A stretch of DNA of 64,000 nt from Hyphomicrobiales bacterium (lineage in GTDB: Bacteria; Pseudomonadota; Alphaproteobacteria; Rhizobiales; Rhizobiaceae): positions 143,290 through 207,289 of the forward strand of contig UCEZ01000015.1 of assembly GCA_900471525.1 (NCBI GenBank), in the 5' to 3' direction. The position numbers were made by a program, and so were the translations under genes. Below the pieces are notes generated by a model, which was given only the letters and a program-made list of their open reading frames with translations, was not told the DNA's origin and ran no database searches. Below, piece after piece: positions 1 through 9,363 of the stretch. Each line of letters begins with the position of its first letter. The first letter of the stretch is position 1.

Positions 1-2
1 TG

Positions 3-227
3 TCCGACGGTGCCACACCATCGCTGGAGAACGATCAGGGCTACGTCTCCTCCAGTTGCTACTCGCCCAACCTCGGCTCGACCATCGGCCTCGCCCTGGT
101 CAAGCATGGGCCGAAGCGGCATGGCGAGCATGTCACTGTCTGGAACGACCTGAAAAACGAATACACCAAGGCCGTGCTCTGCAGCCCGGTCTTCTTCGAT
201 CCGGAAAATGGTAAGCTCCATGGTTGA
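3..227 (+). CDS. soxA: Sarcosine oxidase alpha subunit, C-terminal end (partial)
   Basis: An open frame enters from the left edge and ends in TGA at 225-227, giving the last 74 residues. The segment reads NDQGYVSS, then SPNLGSTIGLALVKHG and a basic RHGE stretch. This matches the aminomethyltransferase-like C-terminal domain of heterotetrameric sarcosine oxidase alpha, which hands the one-carbon unit from sarcosine to tetrahydrofolate. The next gene is soxG, overlapping by 8 bases, as in soxBDAG operons, which supports the call. Everything N-terminal (FAD/NAD domain) lies outside the window. Confidence is high on family and context. Confidence 0.85.
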   Translation, partial: SDGATPSLENDQGYVSSSCYSPNLGSTIGLALVKHGPKRHGEHVTVWNDLKNEYTKAVLCSPVFFDPENGKLHG

Positions 228-792
228 TTTTGCTCTCGTTCACCGTCCTGCCCTTGCTGGTGCCAAATCCGGTTCATTCGGCGCGCCCGCAACCGGCAAC
301 CGGATCACGCTTGCGGCCCTGCCGGAAGGTCATGTGCTGCAGGTGCTCGGCTCCAAGGGAAGCGCGGGTCTTGAGGACCTGATCCGTCAGATCGCGGACG
401 GCAACCAAACCGCCGCTCGTGCCTATGGCCCCGGACAGTGGTTTGTCGTCGGCGACGCAACGCTTTCGCCCACAGAGATCGCCGGCAAGGCAGCCCTGCT
501 CTCGGGCAAGGCTTCCATCGCCGAACAGAGCCATGGCCGCATCAGGATCGGCATGAGCGGTGGATCCGTCGAAGCCGTCCTCGCCAAGGGCACGGCCGTC
601 GATCTTGATCGCGCCAAATTTCCCGTCGGCCGTTCGGCAATGACTCTGATTGGCCATATCTCCGCGCTCATCACCCGCACAGGCGACGAGAGCTTCGAGG
701 TCATGGTGCTGCGTGGCTTTGCCGAAAGCCTTTGGGATGAACTCATACAAATGAGCCTCGAGTTCGGCGTCGATGCAAGGGCAACCGTCTGA
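220..792 (+). CDS. soxG: Sarcosine oxidase gamma subunit
   Basis: A 190-residue protein beginning MVDFALVHRPAL. An in-frame ATG lies 12 bases upstream at 208, but the 220 start has a better-spaced GGTAAG ahead of it. SoxG is the small structural subunit of heterotetrameric sarcosine oxidase, which demethylates sarcosine to glycine with a folate-linked one-carbon product. The C-terminal half (RSAMTLIGHISALITR and LRGFAESLWDEL) is typical of the family. It overlaps the end of soxA and is the last gene of that operon. Substrate and role are inferred from family and position only. Confidence 0.85.
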   Translation: MVDFALVHRPALAGAKSGSFGAPATGNRITLAALPEGHVLQVLGSKGSAGLEDLIRQIADGNQTAARAYGPGQWFVVGDATLSPTEIAGKAALLSGKASIAEQSHGRIRIGMSGGSVEAVLAKGTAVDLDRAKFPVGRSAMTLIGHISALITRTGDESFEVMVLRGFAESLWDELIQMSLEFGVDARATV

Positions 793-1133
793 ACGCCGGA
801 GACGCCGGAAAACGGCCTCAATTAAACCTCAATTGACGCTAACCTCGTTCTAAATCGTTTTTTGGCCCAAGTTTGGCTATTCGCGGCGTCAGTGGTGTCC
901 GGCCCGTCGATCTCAATCCAAATTTTCGATTGTTTCGCACCGGCTTTACCCACGGAAACGAGACATCTGTTCGACGCGTTTTGAACGAATCCGGCCGATT
1001 ATTCGGCAGGAATTGACACGGATGGACTGGCAGTTCCCGGCACGGGCAGGCGCTCCTTGAAAAAAGCGGACATGACCAAAGCGGGGCCAGGCTCCGCTTT
1101 TTCATTCCCCCTTTTTATGCAAGGAGAACGGCC
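793..1133. other. Intergenic region with a possible small RNA
   Basis: These 341 bases hold no convincing gene. A TTGACA hexamer lies at 1013-1018, but no good -10 follows at the usual distance. The region ends in a terminator-like hairpin (1078-1102) only about 30 bases before the next start codon. It could be a long 5' leader of the small gene at 1134 or a small RNA. I do not recognise a known RNA family in it. Confidence 0.35.
1078..1102 (+). terminator. Rho-independent terminator-like hairpin
   Basis: AAAGCGG (1078-1084) pairs with CCGCTTT (1094-1100) around a 9-base loop and runs into a short T tract. It lies upstream of the gene at 1134, so it could end a soxG transcript, end a small RNA or act as an attenuator. 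Confidence 0.55.
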
Positions 1134-1373
1134 ATGCCTACACACTCCTCCCCTCCCACGGGCCAGCCCAAATCCCGCCTCCACCGGTTTTCAATCGGTC
1201 AGAAGGTGCGGATGAGAAATACCGTCGGTTTGTCGTTGCGTGATGAAACGATTTTTCGCATTCTCGCGACATTGCCCATCCGGGATGGTTCGCCGCAATA
1301 TCGGATTCGCACCGAAGGCGAGACCTACGAACGGGTAACGACGGAAGACAATCTCGAAGACGCAAAGGGATAG
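1134..1373 (+). CDS. Small hypothetical protein (79 aa)
   Basis: ATG start with AAGGAG about 8 bases upstream (positions 1121-1126). The product is soluble-looking with a basic first third (PKSRLHRFSIGQKVRMRN) and a tail resembling small DUF-type rhizobial proteins that carry an FRILATLP..YRIR..GE pattern. No signal peptide, membrane segment or catalytic motif is visible. It is followed after 48 bases by a second small ORF in the same direction, so the two may be cotranscribed. Function is unknown; it is called a gene because of the ribosome site, codon use and a shared terminator downstream. Confidence 0.7.
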   Translation: MPTHSSPPTGQPKSRLHRFSIGQKVRMRNTVGLSLRDETIFRILATLPIRDGSPQYRIRTEGETYERVTTEDNLEDAKG

Positions 1374-1421
1374 CGCCGCAAGCGCTCGCATTCCCACAGA
1401 TCGACGGAGGAAGGACATCAC

Positions 1422-1565
1422 ATGGCCAAGGGACAAGTGAAGAGCAACAAGGAAGTCAGGAAGCCGAAAAAGGATAAGGTCGCCGCGAAAGCGCCGACGC
1501 CCTTTGGCTCGCTTGTCAAACAGGCGGAAACTCCGAAGAGCACCGGCGGCAAGCCGAAGGGCTAA
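1422..1565 (+). CDS. Very small lysine-rich protein (47 aa)
   Basis: An ATG preceded by GGAGGAAGG (1407-1415) opens a 47-codon frame ending in TAA. The product has 12 lysines, few acidic residues and a central PFGSLVKQ segment. It looks intrinsically disordered and could bind nucleic acid, although nothing in the sequence proves that. It follows the 79-aa ORF and is closed by a strong bidirectional terminator, which supports a real two-gene unit. Confidence 0.6.
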   Translation: MAKGQVKSNKEVRKPKKDKVAAKAPTPFGSLVKQAETPKSTGGKPKG

Positions 1566-1586
1566 TGGCTGTCCGATAGAAAGCAG

Positions 1587-1612
1587 AAAACCGGCGCCAG
1601 AACGCCGGTTTT
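1587..1612. terminator. Bidirectional terminator
   Basis: AAAACCGGCG (1587-1596) and CGCCGGTTTT (1603-1612) form a perfect 10-bp stem with a 6-base loop and T tracts on both strands. It separates the plus-strand small genes from the end of hutC on the minus strand. Confidence 0.85.
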
Positions 1613-1613
1613 C

Positions 1614-2384
1614 TTATTTGGGCTGCGACGGCGTGAAATTGGCGACCAGCGCATGCCGTTCGCCGGGATAGATCAGTCGCACGTGGGTGATATAGACCCC
1701 GTTGGTCCACGTGCGCCGCTCGACCGTAAGGCAGGCGGTTCCGATCGCAATACCGAGAGCCTCCGCAACATGGCCGTCGGCCGATGCTGCCCGGATCGTA
1801 TGTTCCGCCGCACTCCAGGGAACCCTATTCAGCAGCCAAGGCCCCGGCGCCGTTTCCTCGAAACTCTCAGCTTCGGCCTCCGGCACGGCATTCAGATTGA
1901 TCAAACGCTCTTCCAGGCAGAACGGGCGGCGCCCGGCGAAATGCCTGCAAGTCACATCAAGGATGGAAACCGAGGCAGTGAGACCCAGCCGCAGGCGGTC
2001 GTCAGCATTGCTCTTGCGTTTGGTTTTGGCCAGGAGACTGTAGTCGTAGGGCAGGCCGAGCGACTGAACTTCCAGTTTGATATCGCGGATTTCCAGCACC
2101 GCCGACTGCGCCCGCGGCTGCGTCACATAGCTGCCGGATTTGCGCCGGCGTTCGATCAGGCCAGTCTTTGCCAGCTGCGTCAACGCCTTGTTCACGGTCA
2201 TCCGCGAGCATTTGTACTGCTCGGCAAGATCAACCTCGAACGGAATGCGAAAGCCCGGCTGCCATTCGCCGGAGAGGATGCGGTCCTCGATATCGCCGAG
2301 GATGCGCTGATGCAGAGACAGGTCGCTTGTCGTCTCGACAAGCGACGTCTCAACATTCGGATCGGCATCCTGCAATTTCACCAC
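1614..2384 (-). CDS. hutC: HutC-type GntR transcriptional repressor
   Basis: A 256-residue GntR/HutC-family regulator. Residues about 24-95 form the winged helix-turn-helix (RILSGEWQPGFRIPFEVDLA, then CSRMTVNKALTQLAKTGLIERRRKSGSYV). The rest is a UTRA ligand-binding domain, which in HutC senses urocanate. The start is GTG, with a second GTG directly after it. It lies 89 bases downstream of hutF on the same strand, so hutF-hutC are likely cotranscribed and autoregulated through the palindrome at 3869-3884. A second HutC-like protein is encoded at 17005, and that one looks closer to classical HutC, so which of the two controls hut is not settled. Confidence 0.8.
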   Translation of the reverse strand: MVKLQDADPNVETSLVETTSDLSLHQRILGDIEDRILSGEWQPGFRIPFEVDLAEQYKCSRMTVNKALTQLAKTGLIERRRKSGSYVTQPRAQSAVLEIRDIKLEVQSLGLPYDYSLLAKTKRKSNADDRLRLGLTASVSILDVTCRHFAGRRPFCLEERLINLNAVPEAEAESFEETAPGPWLLNRVPWSAAEHTIRAASADGHVAEALGIAIGTACLTVERRTWTNGVYITHVRLIYPGERHALVANFTPSQPK

Positions 2385-2398
2385 ACACTCACCTTCAA

Positions 2399-2410
2399 CA
2401 AACCTGTTTG
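2399..2410. promoter_or_regulatory. Possible secondary operator before hutC
   Basis: CAAAC-CT-GTTTG is a perfect 5-bp inverted repeat 15 bases upstream of the hutC start, inside the hutF-hutC gap. It differs from the hut operator at 3869. It may be a site for hutC autoregulation or chance. Confidence 0.25.
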
Positions 2411-2473
2411 GTCCTAGCAGACATTATTCGGCGCCGCTTGTCCGGAAAAGATGGGGACGCCGAATTGGGCCGC

Positions 2474-3814
2474 TCAAGCGAGAAGCTCGCGCATCACCGT
2501 GCGGAATCGTGCCGATATCTCATCCCGCCGGTAATGCCGCCCAGCTTCGACCTGTTTGCGGCCCGCGACCCAGACACTATCTGGCTTCGTCCCGTTGGCA
2601 AAAAGCCACGAATCCAGCGCCACATCATCGGCGAGATCGCCGTCCGGCGCCTGCAGACTGACGAAATCCGCCGGATTGCCGGCTGCGATCCCTGTTTTGG
2701 TCGCCATGGCGATACCGCCGCCTTCCACCGCGCCGTCGAACAAGGCCCGGCCGGTCGATTGGCCGGGTGCGGCCAGAACATTGCGGGAGCGATGCGCGAG
2801 GCGCTGCGAATATTCAAGCTGCCGCAACTCGTCCGGAAGGCCGATCAGGACATTGGAATCCGAGCCGATGCCGAATTTTCCGCCCGCTTCGCCGAACACG
2901 ACCGCGTTGAACGTGCCGTCGCCAAGATTAGCCTCCGTCACCGGGCAAAGCCCGGCGATCGCCTTGCTTTCAGCCATGCGGCGGGTCTCGTCATCCGTCA
3001 TATGCGTTGCGTGGATCAGGCACCAGCGGTGATCGAGGCCGACATTATCGAGCAGCCATTCGACCGGCCGCGCACCGGACCAGGCAATGCAATCCTCCAC
3101 TTCCTTGACCTGCTCGGCCACATGAATATGGATCGGTCCGTCCTTTGCCATGGCGACGACGGCCGTCAATTCTTCCGGCGTCACCGCCCGCAGGCTATGC
3201 GGCGCCACGCCCACGCGCCCACCCGGTAACGCCTTGACCGCGAAGCGGCAGCCGTCAAGCAGCCGCTCGAAGCTCTCGACCGTGTTGATGAACCGGCGCT
3301 GGCCCTCGTTCGGAGCGGCGCCACCGAATGTCGAATGCGCATAAAAGACCGGAAGCAGCGTCAGACCGATACCTGTCTGCGAGGCCGCCGCCGCAATCCG
3401 CTGAGCCATCTCGGAAATATCGGCATAGGGGCTGCCGTCGATATCGTGGTGGAGATAATGGAATTCACCGACACGGGAAAATCCGGCTTCCAGCATTTCC
3501 ATGTAGAGCTGGCTGGCAACAGCCTCGACGTGATCCGGCGTCATCGACAGGGCGAAGCGATACATCACATTGCGCCAGCTCCAGAAGCTGTCGGCACCAG
3601 GTCCGCGCGTTTCCGCAAGCCCCGCCATGCCGCGCTGGAATGCGTGGCTGTGCAGGTTCGGCATGCCGGACACAAGGATATCGTGGTGCTCGTCGCCTGC
3701 CTGTACTGCAACACCCGTTTCGACGGAGGCAATCCGGCTGCCCTCAATCGTCAGCCGCACATTCTTCTGCCATCCCGCCGGCGTCAGAGCCGATTTCACA
3801 TGAATGCTGGTCAA
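2474..3814 (-). CDS. hutF: Formimidoylglutamate deiminase
   Basis: HutF converts N-formimino-L-glutamate to N-formyl-L-glutamate plus ammonia, the step that defines the five-enzyme histidine route. The protein is an amidohydrolase with metal ligands visible in order: NLHSHAFQRG (HxH), HIHVAEQ, LIHATHMTDDE and GIGSDSN. I chose the TTG at 3812-3814 (446 aa) because AGGAAGG lies at the right distance ahead of it. A GTG at 3853 would add 13 residues but reaches toward the operator and has no clear ribosome site. It is divergent from hutI and upstream of hutC. Confidence 0.9.
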   Translation of the reverse strand: MTSIHVKSALTPAGWQKNVRLTIEGSRIASVETGVAVQAGDEHHDILVSGMPNLHSHAFQRGMAGLAETRGPGADSFWSWRNVMYRFALSMTPDHVEAVASQLYMEMLEAGFSRVGEFHYLHHDIDGSPYADISEMAQRIAAAASQTGIGLTLLPVFYAHSTFGGAAPNEGQRRFINTVESFERLLDGCRFAVKALPGGRVGVAPHSLRAVTPEELTAVVAMAKDGPIHIHVAEQVKEVEDCIAWSGARPVEWLLDNVGLDHRWCLIHATHMTDDETRRMAESKAIAGLCPVTEANLGDGTFNAVVFGEAGGKFGIGSDSNVLIGLPDELRQLEYSQRLAHRSRNVLAAPGQSTGRALFDGAVEGGGIAMATKTGIAAGNPADFVSLQAPDGDLADDVALDSWLFANGTKPDSVWVAGRKQVEAGRHYRRDEISARFRTVMRELLA

Positions 3815-3868
3815 GGCCTCATCCCTTCCTGACTGTCGCCACAAAAAAATCACTTGCGCTCATTTTCT

Positions 3869-3884
3869 TTATGTCTATACATAA
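3869..3884. promoter_or_regulatory. Hut operator in the divergent hutF/hutI promoter
   Basis: TTATGT-CTAT-ACATAA is a 6-bp perfect inverted repeat in the only gap between the two hut transcription units. It has the GT...AC layout of GntR/HutC-family operators. It covers a TATACA that could serve as the hutI -10, with TTGCGC 16-17 bases upstream, so repressor binding would block the promoter. Confidence 0.7.
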
Positions 3885-3912
3885 TAGCACGAAAAGGAAA
3901 GGCTAGAAAACG

Positions 3913-5163
3913 ATGTCTTCCATAAAATCGACACCAGACGGGTCCCGGCCAACCGCTTGCGATCGCCTTTGGCGAAACGCGCGGCTCGCAACCTTGAACC
4001 CTTCCTTGCCGGGCCTCGGCCTCATCGAGAACGGCGTCATCGCCGTCGAAGACGGTCGCATCGTCTATGCCGGCGGCGAAGCAGACCTGCCTTTCTCCGT
4101 TGAAAATGCCGCCGACATTATCGATTGCGACGGCCGCTGGATCACGCCCGGCCTGATCGATTGCCACACGCATCTGGTTCACGCCGGAGACCGCGCCAAC
4201 GAATTCGAAATGCGGCTCGCGGGCGCAAGCTACGAGGAAGTGGCGCGCGCCGGCGGCGGTATCGTTTCCTCGGTGCGCTCGCTACGCGAAGCCAGCGAAG
4301 ACGAACTGGTACGCCAGACCGTTCCCCGCCTGGACGCCCTGATGGCCGAAGGCGTGACCACCGTCGAAGTCAAGTCCGGCTACGGCCTCGACCTGGAAAA
4401 CGAGGCGAAGGCCCTGCGCGCTGCGCGCCGCCTTGGCGAAGAACGCGACGTGGCTGTTCGCACCACCTTCCTCGGCGCCCATGCGCTGCCGCCGGAATAT
4501 AAGGGCGACAAGGCCGGTTATATTGCCAAGGTCGTCGGCGAAATGCTGCCGGCGATAGCCGCCGAAGGGCTTGCTGATGCGGTCGACGGCTTCTGCGAAG
4601 GCATCGCCTTTTCGACCGACGAGATGCGGCTGGTCTTCGATGCGGCGAAGGAGCATGGTCTGCCGGTCAAGCTGCATGCCGACCAGCTGTCAAACCTTCA
4701 CGGCGCAGCCCTTGCCGCCGAATATGGCGCGCTGTCGGCCGATCATCTCGAATATACCGACGAAGCCGGCGCGCAAGCGATGGCAAAAAGCGGCACGGTT
4801 GCTGTCATCCTGCCCGGTGCGTTCTATTTCATCCGCGAGACGAAGAAGCCGCCGATCCACCTGTTCCGCAAGACAGGCGTTGCGATGGCGATCGCGACCG
4901 ACAACAACCCTGGCACCTCGCCGCTGACTTCGCTGCTTTTGACCATGAACATGGCGGCGACTCTGTTCGACATGACGGTCACAGAATGTATTGCCGGCGT
5001 GACGCGGGAGGCGGCGCGCGCGCTGGGTCTGGTCGACGAGGTGGGGACGCTCGAACCCGGAAAATGGGCCGATTTCGCCATCTGGAATATCGAGCGACCG
5101 GCCGAACTCGTCTACCGCATGGGCTTTAATCCGCTGCATGCGCGCGTCCGCAACGGGCATTGA
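3913..5163 (+). CDS. hutI: Imidazolonepropionase
   Basis: HutI hydrolyses 4-imidazolone-5-propionate to N-formimino-L-glutamate. The 416-residue amidohydrolase shows the metal motif [12 protein letters not shown] (about residues 77-88), KSGYGLD, HADQLSN, SADHLEY and [11 protein letters not shown], all in family order. Length is usual. AAGGAAAGG lies about 10 bases before the ATG. It opens the plus-strand hutIHGUD operon and is controlled from the operator at 3869. hutH follows after 48 bases. Confidence 0.95.
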   Translation: MSSIKSTPDGSRPTACDRLWRNARLATLNPSLPGLGLIENGVIAVEDGRIVYAGGEADLPFSVENAADIIDCDGRWITPGLIDCHTHLVHAGDRANEFEMRLAGASYEEVARAGGGIVSSVRSLREASEDELVRQTVPRLDALMAEGVTTVEVKSGYGLDLENEAKALRAARRLGEERDVAVRTTFLGAHALPPEYKGDKAGYIAKVVGEMLPAIAAEGLADAVDGFCEGIAFSTDEMRLVFDAAKEHGLPVKLHADQLSNLHGAALAAEYGALSADHLEYTDEAGAQAMAKSGTVAVILPGAFYFIRETKKPPIHLFRKTGVAMAIATDNNPGTSPLTSLLLTMNMAATLFDMTVTECIAGVTREAARALGLVDEVGTLEPGKWADFAIWNIERPAELVYRMGFNPLHARVRNGH

Positions 5164-5211
5164 AATTGGAGACGCGTGAGCCTGGCTCCGCGCATTGGTG
5201 AGGACTGACTT

Positions 5212-6747
5212 ATGACACTTATTCTTCAGCCGGGCTCCGTCCCGCTTTCGACACTCGAAACCATCTACTGGACCGGCGAGCCAGTCCGGCTTGATCCCTC
5301 CTTCGACAAGGGCATCGAGAAGGCCGCCGCCCGCATCGCCGAGATCGCGGCCGGCAATGCACCGGTTTACGGCATCAACACCGGCTTCGGTAAACTGGCG
5401 AGCATCAAGATCGACGCTGCCGATGTCGCCACCCTGCAGCGCAACCTGATCCTCTCGCACTGCTGCGGTGTCGGCCAGCCGCTCGCTGAAAACATCGTTC
5501 GCCTGATCATGGCGCTGAAGCTTGTCTCTCTCGGACGCGGCGCATCGGGCGTCCGGCTCGAACTCGTCCGCCTGATCGAGGGCATGCTCGAAAAGGGCGT
5601 CATCCCGGTCATCCCGGAAAAGGGCTCCGTCGGCGCATCCGGCGATCTCGCGCCGCTCGCCCATATGGCAGCGGTGATGATGGGCGAAGGCGAGGCCTTC
5701 TTCAATGGCGAGCAGCTTGCTGGTCGCACGGCGCTTGAACGTGCCGGCCTTACCCCGGTCGTGCTGGCCGCAAAGGAAGGACTGGCACTGATCAACGGCA
5801 CCCAGGTCTCCACGGCGCTGGCGCTTGCCGGCCTGTTCCGCGCCCACCGCGCTGCCCAGTCCGCTCTGATCACCGGCGCGCTTTCGACCGATGCAGCCAT
5901 GGGTTCCTCGGCACCGTTCCATCCCGATATCCATACGCTGCGCGGCCACAAGGGCCAGATCGACGCCGCCGCCGCCTTGCGCGGCCTGCTCAAGGGCTCG
6001 GTGATCCGCGAAAGCCATATCGAAGGCGACGAGCGGGTTCAGGATCCCTATTGCATCCGCTGCCAGCCGCAGGTCGACGGCGCCTGCCTCGATCTCCTGC
6101 GCTCCGTGGCCCGGACACTGGAAATCGAAGCCAACGCCGTCACCGACAATCCGCTGGTGCTGTCCGACAATTCCGTCGTCTCCGGCGGCAATTTCCATGC
6201 CGAGCCGGTCGCCTTCGCCGCCGACCAGATCGCGCTCGCCATCTGCGAAATCGGCGCCATCTCGCAGCGCCGCATCGCGCTTTTGGTCGATCCGGCGTTG
6301 AGCTACGGCCTGCCGGCGTTTCTCGCCAAGAAGCCCGGCCTCAATTCCGGCCTGATGATCGCGGAAGTCACGTCCGCCGCGCTGATGTCGGAAAACAAGC
6401 AGATGTCGCATCCGGCCTCGGTCGATTCGACGCCGACCTCGGCCAACCAGGAAGACCATGTCTCCATGGCCTGCCACGGCGCCCGCCGCCTGCTGCAGAT
6501 GACCGATAACCTGTTTTCGATTGTCGGCATCGAGGCGCTGACAGCAGCCCAGGGCATCGATTTCCGCGCACCGCTCGTCACCAGCCCGGAACTGACCAAC
6601 GCCATCGCGGCGATCCGCAAGGTCGTCCCGACACTGGAGATCGATCGTTACATGGCGACCGATCTCAAGGCAGCGAGCGATCTTATTGCTACCGGCGCGC
6701 TGAACGCTGCGGTTTCCGCTGGCATTCTTCCGATATTGGAGGCTTGA
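5212..6747 (+). CDS. hutH: Histidine ammonia-lyase
   Basis: HutH removes ammonia from L-histidine to give urocanate. The 511-residue protein carries the MIO-forming triad Ala142-Ser143-Gly144 in [14 protein letters not shown], the same numbering as the Pseudomonas enzyme. Also present are the active-site [10 protein letters not shown], the [11 protein letters not shown] helix, and [12 protein letters not shown], all expected for an active lyase. TGAGGA precedes the ATG. The stop is immediately followed by the hutG start, indicating translational coupling. A paralogue without the triad is encoded at 12067-13560. Confidence 0.97.
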   Translation: MTLILQPGSVPLSTLETIYWTGEPVRLDPSFDKGIEKAAARIAEIAAGNAPVYGINTGFGKLASIKIDAADVATLQRNLILSHCCGVGQPLAENIVRLIMALKLVSLGRGASGVRLELVRLIEGMLEKGVIPVIPEKGSVGASGDLAPLAHMAAVMMGEGEAFFNGEQLAGRTALERAGLTPVVLAAKEGLALINGTQVSTALALAGLFRAHRAAQSALITGALSTDAAMGSSAPFHPDIHTLRGHKGQIDAAAALRGLLKGSVIRESHIEGDERVQDPYCIRCQPQVDGACLDLLRSVARTLEIEANAVTDNPLVLSDNSVVSGGNFHAEPVAFAADQIALAICEIGAISQRRIALLVDPALSYGLPAFLAKKPGLNSGLMIAEVTSAALMSENKQMSHPASVDSTPTSANQEDHVSMACHGARRLLQMTDNLFSIVGIEALTAAQGIDFRAPLVTSPELTNAIAAIRKVVPTLEIDRYMATDLKAASDLIATGALNAAVSAGILPILEA

Positions 6748-7566
6748 ATGAGCGTCTTTGAAGTCAAGCAGGGCTCATCGCCCGTCATTCTCGGTTTTCC
6801 GCACACCGGCACCGACGTTCCGCCGGCGATCTGGGACCGGCTGAACGACAATGGCCGCATCCTTGCCGACACCGACTGGCATATCCATCACCTCTATGAC
6901 GGATTGCTGCCGGAAGTGACCACGGTGCGCGCCACCTTCCATCGCTATGTCATCGACGCCAATCGCGATCCGGAAGGCGTCAGCCTTTACCCCGGCCAGA
7001 ACACCACAGGCCTCGTTCCGGGCACAGATTTCGACGGCGTCTCGATCTGGAAGGATGGAGAAGAACCGACCGAAACCGACATTGCCGCCCGGCTCGCCGA
7101 TTTCCATGCGCCCTATCATGCGGCACTATCAGCCGAAATCGAGCGCGTGAAAGCGATCCACGGTATCGCCGTACTCTACGATTGCCACTCGATCCGCTCG
7201 GATATCCCGTTCCTGTTCGAAGGCACGCTGCCTGATTTCAACATCGGCACCGACAGCGGCAAGACCTGCGATCTGGCCATCCAGAACGCAGCGGTCGATG
7301 TCGTCCTGAATGCCGAGGGCTATACGAGCATCCTCAACGGCCGCTTCAAGGGCGGCTGGACGACGCGCCACTACGGCCAGCCGGAAACCGATGCGCACGC
7401 AATCCAGATGGAACTGGCGCAGTCCACCCATCTGACCACCGAAAGACCGCCCTTCGCCTACGACGAAGCCAAGGCGGCCAGACTCCGCATTCACCTCAAA
7501 GACATTCTCACGCGCATCGAAACAACAGCGCTGACATTGGCACACACCAAAAGGGGAACCAAATGA
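6748..7566 (+). CDS. hutG: N-formylglutamate deformylase
   Basis: This enzyme hydrolyses N-formyl-L-glutamate to glutamate plus formate, the last step after HutF. The 272-residue product shows family blocks [45 protein letters not shown] and [11 protein letters not shown], which include the likely zinc and substrate ligands. It starts directly after the hutH stop and overlaps the hutU start by 4 bases (ATGA). Its pairing with HutF shows that this locus uses the formylglutamate branch and not direct formimidoylglutamase. Confidence 0.93.
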   Translation: MSVFEVKQGSSPVILGFPHTGTDVPPAIWDRLNDNGRILADTDWHIHHLYDGLLPEVTTVRATFHRYVIDANRDPEGVSLYPGQNTTGLVPGTDFDGVSIWKDGEEPTETDIAARLADFHAPYHAALSAEIERVKAIHGIAVLYDCHSIRSDIPFLFEGTLPDFNIGTDSGKTCDLAIQNAAVDVVLNAEGYTSILNGRFKGGWTTRHYGQPETDAHAIQMELAQSTHLTTERPPFAYDEAKAARLRIHLKDILTRIETTALTLAHTKRGTK

Positions 7567-9236
7567 CCAATCCTCGTCACAACATCCGCGACGTCCGTGC
7601 AGCCCGCGGCACTGAACTGACCGCAAAATCCTGGATGACCGAAGCGCCGCTTCGCATGCTGATGAACAATCTTGATCCGGAAGTGGCCGAGAACCCGCAT
7701 GAGCTGGTCGTCTACGGCGGCATCGGCCGCGCCGCCCGCACCTGGGCCGACTTCGACAAGATCGTCGAAACTTTGCGTGATCTCAACGAAGATGAGACGC
7801 TGATGGTGCAGTCCGGCAAGCCGGTCGGCGTCTTCCGCACCCACAAGGATGCGCCGCGCGTTCTCATCGCCAACTCCAACCTCGTGCCGCATTGGGCGAC
7901 CTGGGACCACTTCAACGAGCTGGATAAGAAGGGTCTCGCCATGTACGGCCAGATGACTGCCGGTTCGTGGATCTATATCGGTTCGCAGGGCATCGTGCAG
8001 GGCACCTACGAAACCTTCGTCGAAGCCGGCCGCCAGCATTATAACGGCGACCTCACGGGCAAGTGGGTCCTGACCGGCGGCCTCGGTGGCATGGGCGGCG
8101 CCCAGCCGCTCGCCGCCGTCATGGCCGGCGCCTGCTGCCTCGCCGTCGAGTGCAACCCGGACTCGATCGATTTTCGCCTGCGCACCCGTTACGTTGATGC
8201 GCGCGCCGAAACGCTCGATGAAGCCATGGAGATGATCGAGCGCTGGACCGCTGCCGGCGAAGCGAAATCCGTCGGCCTGCTCGGCAACTGCGCCGAAATC
8301 CTGCCGGAAATGGTCCGTCGAGGCATCCGTCCCGACATGGTCACCGACCAGACTTCCGCCCACGATCCGATCAACGGCTACCTGCCGAAGGGCTGGACGA
8401 TGGCGCAGTGGAAGGAAAAGCGCGAAAGCGATCCGAAGTCCGTCGAAAAGGCAGCCCGCGCCTCGATGCGCGAACATGTCGAAGCGATGATCGCCTTCCA
8501 GGACATGGGCATCCCGACTTTCGACTACGGCAACAACATCCGCCAGGTCGCCAAGGAAGAAGGCCTCGAAAACGCCTTCGCCTTCCCGGGCTTCGTGCCG
8601 GCCTATATCCGCCCGCTGTTCTGCCGCGGCATCGGTCCGTTCCGCTGGGCTGCCCTCTCGGGCGATCCGGAAGATATCCGCAAGACCGATGCCAAGGTGA
8701 AGGAACTCACGCCCGGCAACAAGCATCTGCACAACTGGCTCGACATGGCGGCTGAACGCATCGCCTTCCAGGGTCTGCCGGCACGCATTTGCTGGGTTGG
8801 CCTCGGCGATCGCCACCGCCTCGGCCTTGCCTTCAACGAGATGGTCAAGAACGGCGAGCTGTCGGCTCCGGTCGTCATCGGCCGCGACCACCTCGACTCA
8901 GGCTCCGTCGCCTCGCCAAACCGCGAGACCGAAGCCATGAAGGACGGTTCGGACGCCGTTTCCGACTGGCCGCTGCTCAATGCACTCCTCAACACCGCAT
9001 CGGGCGCCACCTGGGTATCGCTGCATCACGGAGGCGGCGTCGGCATGGGCTTCTCGCAGCATTCGGGCGTGGTCATCTGCGCCGATGGCACCGACGATGC
9101 GGCCCGCCGTCTGGAGCGCGTCCTCTGGAACGACCCGGCGACCGGCGTCATGCGCCATGCCGATGCGGGCTATGACATCGCCCTCGACTGCGCCAAGGAC
9201 AAGGGCCTGCGTCTGCCGGGCATTCTCGGGAACTAA
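7563..9236 (+). CDS. hutU: Urocanate hydratase
   Basis: HutU adds water to urocanate, giving imidazolonepropionate, with tightly bound NAD+ as electrophile. The 557-residue protein has the glycine-rich NAD segment [11 protein letters not shown] (about 171-181), [17 protein letters not shown], and the catalytic cysteine at residue 410 in [14 protein letters not shown], the same number as the Pseudomonas enzyme. Start overlaps the hutG stop. Downstream is a strong hairpin and then hutD. This is the entry point that any urocanate made by the neighbouring operon would use. Confidence 0.97.
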   Translation: MTNPRHNIRDVRAARGTELTAKSWMTEAPLRMLMNNLDPEVAENPHELVVYGGIGRAARTWADFDKIVETLRDLNEDETLMVQSGKPVGVFRTHKDAPRVLIANSNLVPHWATWDHFNELDKKGLAMYGQMTAGSWIYIGSQGIVQGTYETFVEAGRQHYNGDLTGKWVLTGGLGGMGGAQPLAAVMAGACCLAVECNPDSIDFRLRTRYVDARAETLDEAMEMIERWTAAGEAKSVGLLGNCAEILPEMVRRGIRPDMVTDQTSAHDPINGYLPKGWTMAQWKEKRESDPKSVEKAARASMREHVEAMIAFQDMGIPTFDYGNNIRQVAKEEGLENAFAFPGFVPAYIRPLFCRGIGPFRWAALSGDPEDIRKTDAKVKELTPGNKHLHNWLDMAAERIAFQGLPARICWVGLGDRHRLGLAFNEMVKNGELSAPVVIGRDHLDSGSVASPNRETEAMKDGSDAVSDWPLLNALLNTASGATWVSLHHGGGVGMGFSQHSGVVICADGTDDAARRLERVLWNDPATGVMRHADAGYDIALDCAKDKGLRLPGILGN

Positions 9237-9246
9237 AACACGCGAT

Positions 9247-9276
9247 CCCGGACCTCGGCGTTTTACGAGGTCCGGG
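9247..9276 (+). terminator. Strong hairpin between hutU and hutD, no T tract
   Basis: CCCGGACCTCG (9247-9257) pairs perfectly with CGAGGTCCGGG (9266-9276) over an 8-base loop. No T run follows, so it is more likely an mRNA-stabilising or attenuating stem than a full terminator. Confidence 0.6.
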
Positions 9277-9363
9277 AAGCCCTGTAGAATGTTAGCGGCT
9301 GCTGCAACTTTGGCAACGAGGCCGTCGCACGGCAAAGGCAACCGACCTTTAGGGATAATGGCC

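Noticed and set aside
3815..3853. N-terminal extension of HutF from GTG 3853
   Set aside because: The extra 13 residues do not resemble the family start, and the TTG at 3814 has a strong ribosome site.
4690..6477. 595-codon minus-strand frame opposite hutI and hutH
   Set aside because: It is antisense to two well-supported enzymes and has no family match or ribosome site.
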